A DNA stretch of 64,000 bases from Acanthococcus lagerstroemiae. Lineage: Eukaryota; Arthropoda; Insecta; Hemiptera; Eriococcidae. Position numbers and translations under genes: made by a program. The DNA is taken from contig CM063112.1 in NCBI GenBank assembly GCA_031841125.1, positions 12,116,603 to 12,180,602 of the forward strand, given 5' to 3'. Numbering within the stretch: position 1 is the first letter of the stretch; every line of letters begins with the position of its first letter. The notes beneath the pieces were generated by a model. It was not told the DNA's origin, did no database searches, and saw only the letters and a program-made list of their open reading frames with translations. Below, piece after piece: positions 9,796 through 19,260 of the stretch.

Positions 9796-9972
9796 TATTG
9801 TAAAGCGACCGTATTTGGTGTTGTTGAGTAGCCTCCTCTTTATCGTATTGTTTCGCGCACCCCTTCTTTATCCCTCTCGTTCACGGTGCATCTCCACCTA
9901 TAGCTACGTATGTATGTATGTGACGATGTAAAATAGAGGCAGTGTGCAACCCCCTGAACCGAGTTGACAACA
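9796..9972 (+). repeat. 3' LTR
   Basis: 177 bp, starts TATTGTAAAGCG and ends GTTGACAACA. It differs from the 5' LTR by many substitutions and a TATG-repeat expansion (TACGTATGTATGTATGTGAC), so the insertion is not recent. Confidence 0.9.
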
Positions 9973-9977
9973 CTTTG

Positions 9978-10570
9978 ATACTTTCTTAGACTGATCTTAC
10001 ACTATCCCTAAGGCTCTTCTGGACTTGATTTAATCGGGCGCAGCTCACTCCCAACAAGCTTGGCTAGCGAGGGAGTAACGAACCAAAGAATGCCGCTCAC
10101 ACCCCCATCCATCTCTACCACTACCGACGCACCCCGACGAAGAAATTGTAAAACCACGTAACAATAAAAAATAAACCAAGAAAATAAGTCAGCCTTGAAA
10201 AAGACGCTCAAGAAATCAAAAATAGACTAATTGTGTGCGAAGGAAAGGCGAAAAAAATTTTCACACCTTTACACTTTCATCCATAAAGGTAATGAGAAGG
10301 ATTTACTATTATTATTATTTTTAATTCTGCATTCATATAAATGAGTTTAGGACAACTTTTGCTTTTTCGCTTTTTGTGGGACTGTCCCATCACATTCAGT
10401 ATTCGAATTATTACTTATACATTTCTGAACTTAATTTTATAATACACAATATTTTACAGACTAGTCTTCTTTATTCCTTATAAAACAGTTCACGTACTCG
10501 ACTGTGTTTTTCGTAGTTTCTTTATTCTTAAACCAGTTTGTGTCTTTTACGTTTATTTCTTATATTATTC
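9978..10570. other. AGTCT-array remnant, then T-rich DNA without a gene
   Basis: The first 60 bp continue the degenerate TTCTTAGACT-type sequence that precedes the LTR element at 7680. The rest is unique, with a frame at 10008-10211 (-) that has no recognisable product. Confidence 0.45.
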
Positions 10571-11080
10571 TTAAATTTGCTACAGTTTTAAAATGTATAA
10601 TCTGGCGAGACAATCACTTTTTTTTTCTTTCTTTAGGACTGACATTAATCATTTTCAATAAAACTAAATCTTTTTAAGTATTCTCCGAAGTTACCATGTC
10701 TTGTTAAAACTGAGTTAAGTAATAATTTGGCTGTAGGTTTTCATGTTTAATTCTCTCTATATTTGAATTAGTTTGTATGTTCTTCGTCGCTGTTGCCAGA
10801 TATCTACATATTTTATATGCATCTCTTTTATCTTCTCCCTTTTTTTTCATTCTCTTTTAATGAACAATTTTCAATTTCTTTAATTGCATTTGTTTTCTCT
10901 ATTCGTACATCAGGTCGTAGTATCCCTGCGATCACATTTATTGCCGTATATGAAATGGTTTTGTAGGCCGAGATTACCCTTAGAAGTATTTTTATTGGTT
11001 CTTTTTTAATTTTGTTCTTATTATTTTGATTTATTTTTAGGTAGTATATTGTGCTTGCATATTCAGTAGAACGAAACATA
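10570..11080 (-). pseudogene. LINE polymerase C-terminal remnant (Jockey/R1-like), minus strand
   Basis: On the minus strand 11079-10828 contains LLRVISAYKTISYTAINVIAG, cut here to residues that match the conserved block before the LINE C-terminus (R-hhRVhxAYRThS-hAhxVhAG). Downstream, in another frame, is YYLTQF, then TRHGNFGEYLKRF, the usual TGHG-F-YLhRF block that precedes the CCHC knuckle. Stops and shifts separate the blocks, so this is a dead copy. It is a different clade from the RTE-type elements in this window. Confidence 0.6.
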
Positions 11081-11084
11081 AAAT

Positions 11085-12045
11085 TTTCCTATCCTTGTAT
11101 TTAAGACAAGAACCATTCCTCACACAACTCGTGGTCTACCATCGACCTTCTATTTGGTTCCGCCAGAAGCGATCATGTCCCTCAGCTAATTAATCTGAAC
11201 AATAACTCTTCTGACAAAGATCCCCCGACGGATGGAATTTCAAAAACGCAAACTAGAATCTCCTTTAAAAGCTATGCTCTCAATTACCCGATCTAAATTT
11301 CAGCCAAAATATCGACGACATAATCAACTCCTTTATAAGCCACATTCACGACTGCACCTCTCAATCCATTGCCGTACCGCGATCCAAAATCGCAGAAGAG
11401 CCTTAAAAACTCGAAAAAAAAGTCCCCGACTCATCCCCAACCTTCTTATTTACCAAAGACTGCGAGCCATCGCCCGAAATACCATAAAACAAGTGACAAG
11501 AGAGTCCTTGGAGAAAATACATATCAAACATCAACTCTTCGGTCAGCAGCTCTCAGATCTGGTCAGCAATCCAGAGAATAGGATCCAAAAAGTGTAGCTC
11601 TTCTCTAAAGAGTATCGTCATCACGGATGGAGTAGATTTTGGTCACTAAAATGTATATTCAAAGGGAATTATTCTATTAAAAACAAATGCGAAATTCTTA
11701 ATAGTTGCGTCCTACCCTCTCAATTACCTACGGAGCCCAAACATGAACTTTGATCAAAAAACTAGAAAATAAACTACAAACAACCCAAAATGCAATGATA
11801 CGCTCCCTTCTAAAAGTATCGATAAAAAACAAAATTAGAATATCAATTCTAAATAAAAAAATAGTGGGAGGGTAAATTTGGTAAGGGAAGTAAGAAGAAG
11901 TAAATGGAAATGAGCGGGTCATATCGCAAGAGCAGTTGGCGGGAGGTGGGGAAACAAAATTCTGAATTGGTGTCCCAAAGAGAAGACACGCAGACCTGGA
12001 GGACAGAGAGCGAGATGGACAGATAACATCACCGATTTTATTTTA
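11085..12045 (+). pseudogene. RTE-like LINE C-terminal remnant, plus strand
   Basis: The clearest segment is 11885-12040, which reads KW-AGHIARAVGGRWGNKI, then PKRRHARPGGQRARWTDNI. This is the conserved C-terminal block (WAGHhAR...GRP-RWxDDI) of insect RTE-type non-LTR elements. Upstream, FWSLKCIFKG and NSCVLPS at about 11640-11730 match the region before it, separated by several frameshifts and stops. The 11232-11600 part is less certain: STIDLLFGSARSDH-like residues near 11135 suggest endonuclease debris of the same or another element. It runs tail to tail into the minus-strand LINE that begins near 12050. Confidence 0.6.
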
Positions 12046-12049
12046 AAAA

Positions 12050-14410
12050 AAAAGAGAAAAAAAAGCCCCCTTTCCCCTTTGCTTAGGTCCCTCTTCGGGC
12101 AAAGACCTCTCCGTACAGAACCCAGTTGTTGCGATTGGCGGCTGCTCTTCGCCATGGAAGGTCTATAAATTTCTCAATCTCGTCCCTCCGTCTTGTCAAC
12201 GGCCTTTCTCTCGATCTTTTGGCTTCGTATGGCGTCCAAACTTCCGCCTTATTGCCCCACCTGTCCAAATTTTGTCTCGCGATATGACCAGCATAGCTCC
12301 ATTTAAATTTTTTGGTTTTGTATCCTAAATCCACCATCTGCGTTTTTTCCCCTTATGATTTTGTTTTTAATTTGTTCCCTCCTTTTTATGCCCAAAATGC
12401 TCCTTTCCATCGTCTTTTGCGTGTTCTGTAATCTCTGCGTCCCTCTTTTAGTATGTAAATGCCCAAGTCTGAGCGCCATACGTCAATACTGGTTGGGTGC
12501 AGCTTTCCCACGTCTTAGTTTTCATTTCCAAGTTTACTTTTTTACTTTTGTAAATTGATTTTAAACTCCAGTAACTTTTCCACCCTTGTTGAATTATTTT
12601 GTTTATCTCTTTCCGCCTTCTATTTTCAAATGATATTAATTGTCCTAAATATTCAATTTCTTCTACCCATTCTATTTCGTTTCCCTCAATAAATATTTTC
12701 TCTTTCTAACCATTTGATAATATTTTTGTTTTCTTATAATTTAGTTTCAGTCCTACCTTCTTACTTATTATTGCTAATTCCTGGCCCAGCTGCACCACCT
12801 TCCCGATCGAGTTGGCAATTATTACCGCGTCGTCGGCAAATCTTAAATTACACAAATATTCCCCATCAATTTTAATTCCCTTTTCTACCCAGCCCGTTTC
12901 CCGAAAAATCTGTTCTAGCACACAGTTGAAAAGATTAGGGGACAGCGGATCCCCCAGTCTCACTACTCTCTCTATCTTATATTCGTGTCCTTTCCTATCG
13001 GTTTTCACATATGCTCGTGAGTTTTCGTACAGTTTTTGTATTAGCCGTATCACTTTCGGTTCAACTCCTTGTGCTTGTAGTGCTGACCACAGGTATGCAT
13101 GTTCAACCGTATCAAAGGCCTTCTGGAAATCAATAAAGAGAAGAGATAGTCCTAGATCATATTCATTCGCCTTTTCAATTATTATTTGATTTAAGGTGGA
13201 AATGTGATCAATAGTTGAATAGTTTCTCCTGAACCCCGCCTGTTCCCTCCCTTGCATCGAGTCCAGCTGGTTGTAAATTCTATCTTTTATTATTTTGGAG
13301 AAAATTTTACTGATGTTTGACGTTCCGCCTATACCTAGTTGTTATTATTTTCTTTCTCTCTTTTTTTAAATAAAATTATTATTTCAGCCTCCTCCCATTG
13401 TTTGGTATTTCTTCTTCCAGTAATATTTTGTTGAACCCCGATGTTAGAGGTGAACTTAATTCTTCAGCAAACTCTCTTAATGTTTTGTTTTCTATACCAT
13501 CAGGGCCCGCTGCTTTGCTAATTTTTAGTTTTTTCAGTACATTCAAAATTTAATTTTTGAAAATTTTGGGGAATTTTTCTTCTTCTCTACCTTTTACATC
13601 TGGATTGCATGTTCTCTCCCCTTCCTTCCTTTTTTGTGTGCCCCCTTCACTACTGTATCATTTTTCGTAGAATTTGATGGCTATCTCGACTATCTCCTCT
13701 CTATTGTATTCTTTCTTGTTTTTATTATTTTCCATGGCCACAATCATATTCTTCCCATTACTCAGTTCTTTTTTCACTCTTCTTGTTGATCCGCTCTCCC
13801 CCAATATTTCGTTAATTTTTGCTTCATCGTAATTTTTAACATCCCTACGGATTTCTTGTTTAACTCTTTTCTGTAATACGAGTAGTCCAATTTTTTCTAG
13901 ATTTGTTTTTTCTATTTTCTTGGCCAGATCATTTCTTTTCTCTATTAACAATTTAGTTTCTCTACTAATTTTATCGTTGGTGCTCTCTTTGGCTTTTTTA
14001 GTACCATATGTCTGATTGATTTGAGCTAAACAGTTTTCGATAAAGTCATATCCCTCCAGCATTTTCATTTCTTCCAATCGGTCTTCGTTAATTAGGAAAC
14101 TTAATTCTTTTTTCGCATCTTCTAGCCTAAACTGAGGTATGATTTTCCTTTCCGTCATCTCTTTCTTTTTATGATTCGTGAATTTTCCCCTTCTTTTAAT
14201 CGTTATTGTTGATCTACATAATCTATGATCCGATGGAAAGTGGAAACCTGGCAGCCTGGCAACATCTTGCACTATTGATAGGTCGTTGACAAGGATGTGG
14301 TCTATTTCATTTTCATTGTTTTTGTTAGGCGACATCCATGTCCATTTTTCTCTTTTATTTTTCTTAAAAAATGTGTTGGCTACCTTAGAATTCGTGGCTA
14401 AAAACAATTT
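12050..14410 (-). pseudogene. 5'-truncated RTE-type LINE with endonuclease and reverse transcriptase
   Basis: On the minus strand, in order: the end of an apurinic endonuclease domain (NTFFKK...W-TWMSP, NEIDHILVND at about 14282-14315, SDHRL at about 14217-14232); a helical linker (to 13658); the reverse transcriptase (AAGPDGI near 13505, QAGFRRNYSTIDH at about 13242, FIDFQKAFD, GDPLSPNLF, FADDAV at about 12826-12840); and the C-terminal block AGHIAR...RERPLTRRRDEIEKF (12083-12337). The FADD aspartates are intact. The N-terminal part of the endonuclease is missing, and frameshifts occur near 13660, 13330-13380 and 12700, so it cannot encode one protein. The 5' truncation near 14410 is typical of target-primed reverse transcription. 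Confidence 0.85.
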
Positions 14411-15019
14411 AAAAATAGTGTAAGCATTGACTATTTTGTAATTTATGATTACTTCTGGAGTTAATAAAGGAAATTTTGATTTGATTTGAAGCACAAGCAT
14501 AGCGTTAGGGGGTGCCTTGGGTCGCAATATATATTTTCTCACATGTAAAAGATGGAGAATAAGGGGTGAAGTTCTTCGCTCACTCCGCACGAAAAAATGC
14601 CAATTGCCCTCTATCCCTCGGTTCACACTACGCTCGTGCCGCTGAGCACTGGCAGTCGCAATCATTACGAGCTTACGGAATTCGATTACGCTCGATTATC
14701 GGTTATACATCGTCTCCGAAGCCCGGCACAAATCACGCGAAAGCCAATAGCCGGTCGCTGTCCGCCAAAAGGTAGCCGAGCCCAATTAATTATCCGAAGA
14801 CGTACCTACGGTCTGCGTTTTTAAACGGCGCAACAAACACACGTTTACGGCACTTTTCCGGCGACCATAAATTACTCGTTTAAGCCGTCCTCTCTAAATT
14901 AGAGAACGTGACTGTGTTACGCGTCGAGCTGCTAAATATTACAAATAAAGCGTATATATATTTTTTTATCTCGATATGGTTTGTCATCGTCTCACCTTAT
15001 TAGTCTAATAATTTACAAC
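14411..15019. other. Unique DNA with homeodomain-type sites, no gene called
   Basis: Just beyond the truncated LINE. CpG is moderately high, and AT-rich core motifs stand among CpG-rich sequence (CCAATTAATTATCCG, CGACCATAAATTACTCG). This could be conserved regulatory DNA next to the CpG-rich block that follows. The frames seen here have no recognisable product. Confidence 0.3.
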
Positions 15020-15574
15020 TTTTTTGTTTCCTTCACTCCTCTTCGCGGCAGTGGCTGCCACTGCCACCGCCGCCGCCGCAGCACAGTGGCTGCCCGGCCG
15101 CGCAAGTTTACCAACTCCGCGCAGCTCGCTCGACTCTCGGCCGTCGCCCGCATTCGGGGGTACGTGTTGACGCTCACCGATTACTCGGATTCGGCGACCA
15201 CTCAGCCGGCTCGGTCCGCCTTCTGGCGGGAAGGCGCAATCGGAAGCCGGCGAGCTCCTAACGAAGGCTCCGCTCGTCAACGCCCCGCACCGACACGACC
15301 ACTCCGAGGCCGGCCGACGTCGCGACTGCGTTTCTCGCGTGCAACGGTGCAAGTCCATTTTTTCTGCTATAGTTTGCGCGCTCACGAAGATCGGAATCGC
15401 GGTGACCGCCATTGCATTTGCCCGTGTCGCGGATACGGTTTTCGTTCTTCGTATACGGAATCGCGAGATCGCGCGCCGCGTTTGAACGAAATCGCGCTCG
15501 CGGGTGCTTTCCACGTGATCCAGGTGCAGGTTTGGTGCGTTTCGCGGACTCGGCGAGATGAAGTGATCCCGCAG
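15020..15574 (+). promoter_or_regulatory. CpG island-like candidate first exon with GTAAGC donor
   Basis: A sharp rise in GC and CpG begins near 15045 (CACCGCCGCCGCCGCAGCAC) and continues to CCCGCAG|gtaagcgtg, with a consensus donor at 15575. Both strands are open over 225 codons here, which is what a GC-rich untranslated exon produces by chance. Neither translation resembles a known family: the minus product has an Ala run from the GCC repeat, and the plus product is Arg-rich. Best read as the 5' exon of a + strand gene whose coding exons lie far downstream. Confidence 0.4.
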
Positions 15575-16146
15575 GTAAGCGTGTGCTTCTTTCGCACGTT
15601 TCTTATACATATGCAGAATCGAGTTACGCGAAAATTCTTTCACAGACACACACCGGGAAAGGGATGAAGAAGACTTGATCAAATATTTTGGTCGGCTAGC
15701 GAAAATATATAGGTGAAATGGCCCGTCAGATGGTAAATCGAGTCCCGTAATTCAGGGCCGGCATTAAGGGTTGCTAAGGTACGCCCTCGCATAACGCCTC
15801 GTGCTCAGGAAAAGATGGATTCAGCCTCACATAACTATGTTACAAGCTCCCGTGACCGCACGATATTGTTAACGCGGCCCCCGGGAAATTGCCGCGGTCT
15901 CCGAAATCGAGAAGAAGAAAATATCAAAGATGAAATTAAAACTTGGAGAAATAAAAATGAGAGGAAAGGGAACATGACTAACCTCAGATTCGCCAAGATT
16001 GTTCGAGACTCGTTTGAGACACACTGCAACTTTTCTAGACTTTCTAAAAACTCTTCCAAGAGTTTTTATGCCTCTCAATATTTGTATTTAGCAGGCTCTT
16101 ACTTGGCTGTTTTGAAAGCATTTCTAATTTCAACATTTTTTTTCTA
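15575..16146. other. Presumed intron; solitary hAT-like end at 15755
   Basis: CAGGGCCGGCATTAAGGG at 15755 looks like one end of a hAT element, but no partner end was found nearby. Otherwise nothing is recognised. Confidence 0.35.
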
Positions 16147-16154
16147 GGGAAAGG

Positions 16155-16903
16155 CAGGGACGTACCATAGGGGGTAGAGAGGCAACTTACTCCCCCTGCA
16201 GGAATTTTTCACTCAGCAGTGTGGAAAATTTACCATTTCAATCAGGCGGAGTTGGAAAAATCCAACAAGTCAAAAATTGTTCTCCCCCCCCCCTTTCATA
16301 CTACTTGGGAATTGAATTGAGAAGTTGGAAAAATCCAGCAAATCAAAGGGTTTTTTTTTTTGCTTTGATATTTGAAGGCGTGAAGTTCAAAACATCCTAG
16401 TAATGTCAAAAGTCTACAGGAGAAGCAAAAAATTGTTTCAGCTGAAGTGAAAGAGGTGGGTTTGGCAGAATGGGGGCTCAGTCAATTCTCTGAAGCTTTT
16501 TACACATGTCCATGTACAAATTTTGGGGCTCAGTCATGCCTAAGCTGAGGAAATGAGGGTTGACGTTGCGCACATCCTAAGTCCATGTTAAAGACGAAGC
16601 AAAACACCCTAAGTGCCATCAATATCAAACGGAGTTAAGATGTTTTGCATGGATCGCTCATGTGCGTGCTGCGAGTTTTGGGTTGAAATTGGAAGTACTT
16701 TGAGACTCTATGGGCACTTAGTATGTTTAGTATTATATGGGCGGTGGTTCTTAGAACAGTTTGCATGCACAAAACCACTTTTGCGAAAGTTGGCACATAA
16801 GATGTTTTAAACTTCACGCTTTCATTTGGGAATCTTGAGTTGAATCAGTTGGGACTTTCACAATTCCCCCCCCCCCCAGAAAAAACTCTTCGGTACGTCC
16901 CTA
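16155..16903. mobile_element. hAT-type MITE (GGGACGTACC family), host of a nested element
   Basis: Left end CAGGGACGTACCATAGGGGG, right end CTCTTCGGTACGTCCCTA. Flanks GGGAAAGG (16147-16154) and GGGGAAGG (16904-16911) match at 7 of 8. Inner repeats AGTTGGAAAAATCCA and AAGTCAAAA recur, as in the elements at 2879 and 51140. It is split by a second element at 16374-16823. Confidence 0.8.
16374..16823. mobile_element. Nested MITE with ~22-bp terminal inverted repeats
   Basis: GCGTGAAGTTCAAAACATC at the left (16378-16396) is matched in inverted form by GATGTTTTAAACTTCACGC at the right (16801-16819), with one mismatch. Allowing one further mismatch the pairing extends to 16374 and 16823. ATTT flanks both sides. 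Other copies of the host MITE run through this point uninterrupted, supporting insertion here. The 65-codon frame inside (16613-16810) is not recognised. Confidence 0.75.
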
Positions 16904-16929
16904 GGGGAAGGCCAGTTACCAGTTAAATC

Positions 16930-17960
16930 CTTCGTTACCTGCGTCTGGTTTAGTTTTTTGTAGAATCTTCTATTCTTTATTACTAATTTAGTCTTACTTA
17001 GGACATTTTAGAACGATTTTAATCTCTTCAGAACTTGCCACCACTCATAATCTTGGAAACTATTCAAACTTGACTGAGGCTCTTCAAGACTCTTTTATCG
17101 ATATTACAGTTTTCTTTAAGATCTTGCAAATTTAATTAAGACACTTCAAGACCTTTCTATTCGTCGTGTTCGCGAGTTGTGAAGTTCTAAGATTTCTCAA
17201 AACTCTTCAGGCAAACGAAGGTTGCTTTATTCAAAATTTCTCACAACTTGTCCTAAGCAGGAATGGAATTGAAAGGGCAGAGGGGTTTTGCGCCTTATTT
17301 CCAACCTCCCTCCACCTAGAGAAATTTTTTTAGAATCACGTGTAAAACAGTTTATTTAAATATTGTAATCCTGCACTTTCTGGGCACTTTTTTTCGCTTC
17401 TTGAAATATTTTCAGTTTAGCTTCAAATGCTGCCCCACTACCCCCCTCTCCGCCACCACACAGAAAAGTGAGTACATGATATGGTAATATTTATAGCATA
17501 GTTCGGGTTTGAGTCTCCCTCCATCCGAGTTCACACCCGAACTCTGCCTCTGTTCCTAAGGCTGTTTCGGACAGGTTTAATAAGACTCTCCTAATACAAT
17601 ATCTTGAAATTTAAGAAGATTTGTACGGTTGATTTCCCAAGTCCTTCCAGACTTAACCAAAACTCTTATAGTTAGATTCCTGCAACTGCAACCCTGGTTT
17701 AAAACTTTTAAACTCTTCAACGCCTTTATCAATGCATTCGAAACTCCTCTTAAGAATATACTTAAAACTCTTTCCGACTCTTCCAGATTCCAGCTCATTG
17801 TTCAGGTTTCTTTACGACCAGAATCAGACTGATGAAATGCACCTCTTCCTTGAAACAACTATTTTTTCTTTTTGTTCAGTATTTGATTCTTCCCTTCAGG
17901 TAACCTGTTCCTTTTTTCGGACATATTTTTCCTGACTCTTAGAAATGTTATTTAGGTTTC
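16930..17960 (-). repeat. Degenerate AGTCT-rich array (minus orientation)
   Basis: Recurring but very imperfect TCTTAAGACTC/TTCAAGACTCTT-type words occur roughly every 20-35 bp, with AT-rich spacers. On the minus strand they read GAGTCTTGAAGAGTC. There is no strict period. The same texture, in plus orientation, occurs at 18785-19260, 33770-34640 and 46280-48300. Open frames here, such as 17629-17832, are by-products. Confidence 0.55.
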
Positions 17961-18784
17961 CAAAATTCGCGATCAACATCGAATAATAATTTTTTAACCG
18001 GCGCAATAAGTTCCATTTGTTTCTTAATTCACTTCTCAGGAAAAACTCAGTAATCCTGTTTACTTTGAAACCTAGCCACTGATTGGTTTGTTACTTTTCT
18101 GTACAACTAGGTACAGTTCTATACAACCAAATAAAGGAGGTGTGTAAGCCTCTTAGTCTAAACATTCATTCAAGTTTTTTTTTTTTTTTTTTTCATGGAA
18201 CAATTTTTCAGGGTACATTGGAGAAGAGGGGGTGGCGGTGGTGTCGAGTTTAACATAGGATTCCCCATGACAAAAACTGCAGTTCAGTTTTGCAAGTTCC
18301 TGCAGAAATCAAAATCGTCAAAAAACTTGGTTCGACCATGAGAAATCATCCTCATTACAGGGTAAAAATTGTGCACCTAACAAATTAATATTACAAAAGA
18401 TCAATTTTCACGGCCAATGACCTCTGTTGTTCTTTTCGTATCAAGACCATTTATAAACTTACCTTGGTTTTAAACACTACCCTAAATAAAGGCTCCACTG
18501 AACGAGAGAATCTTAAAATTAGAAATAATAGAGGCAAATGTATCAAAAAAGGGATTTTTGGAGTCGCTGAGGGGGCAAAATGATTCTAGATTCCATGGAA
18601 ATGGCAACAGTCTTTTGTATATCTTCCGTCCTTTTTTTCCTTCCAGGAGAAGTACTGATGTGACAAATAGTTTAGTAGTATCTTTTTTCACCCCTGACAA
18701 CAGGTTTTCTATGCAGAACTTGATTATTATTTTTAAAAAAAACAAACAAAAAAAGCACCGCTCTCTGTTTAATTTGTTTGTTTA
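17961..18784. other. No gene recognised; T-run at about 18176
   Basis: Mixed AT-rich sequence with a long T run and a purine-rich GGAGAAGAGGGGGTGGCGGT segment. Nothing supports coding. Confidence 0.4.
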
Positions 18785-19260
18785 CAGATTAGGATGAGTC
18801 TTGAAAAGTGTAACATCTTGAGAAAACTGAGTCATGATCAAGTCTTAAAAAATCCTGATCACGTCTAGAAGAGTCCGAAAGAATCCTCTACAAGTCTGTG
18901 AGAGTAACAGAGGAGAGAATTTATATCAGTCTTAACGTCGGCTCGGAGTACCTATTGTAAGATTTTAGATGAATCTTGAATAGTCAGTGAGTCTCAAAGA
19001 AGACTCTCAAAAAGTCTTACACAAGTATAAGGGTAACTGAAATGAGCATTGAAGGGTCTTAGTTATTTTCAAGGAGTTTTTCAGAGTCTTACATAGCTGC
19101 AAGGGTTCCATAAAGTCTTGACCATGTCTCGGAAAGCCATAATCAAGTTCAGACGACTCACGAAGAGTCATAAACGAGTTTTGGAGAATTATTATGAGTC
19201 TTAGATAAGTTCGAAAACGTCATGAAGAACTTAGAGTGTAAAACAAACCTACACAAGCAC
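18785..19260 (+). repeat. Degenerate AGTCT-rich array (plus orientation)
   Basis: AGTCTTGAAAAGTG, CAAGTCTTAAAAAATCC, AGAGTCCGAAAGAATCC, GATGAATCTTGAATAGTC and similar words follow one another. Each is a variant of AGTCTTGAA, spaced irregularly by about 15-35 bp. Confidence 0.6.

Larger units (their letters stand above)
7750..9972 (+). mobile_element. Short Gypsy-type LTR retrotransposon, gag only
   Basis: Two similar terminal repeats (7750-7911 and 9796-9972) bound the element. The outer ends TGTTGT and ACAACA are inverted repeats. CTTTG is duplicated exactly at 7745-7749 and 9973-9977. A TGG-starting primer-binding-site candidate follows the 5' LTR directly, and a purine tract AAAAAGGGGAGA (9784-9795) precedes the 3' LTR. 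The interior carries a decayed gag but no protease, reverse transcriptase, RNase H or integrase, so it is an internally deleted or non-autonomous derivative. A MITE copy sits in the leader. The insertion lies inside an older AGTCT-like array whose two halves continue on both sides. Confidence 0.9.

Noticed and set aside
15005..15682. Protein-coding gene of about 225 residues on either strand
   Set aside because: Both strands are open because of high GC. Neither product has a family motif, and a donor site lies within the plus frame. An untranslated first exon is a better reading.
15755..15775. Complete hAT element starting CAGGGCCGGCATTAAGGG
   Set aside because: No matching right end within several hundred bases.
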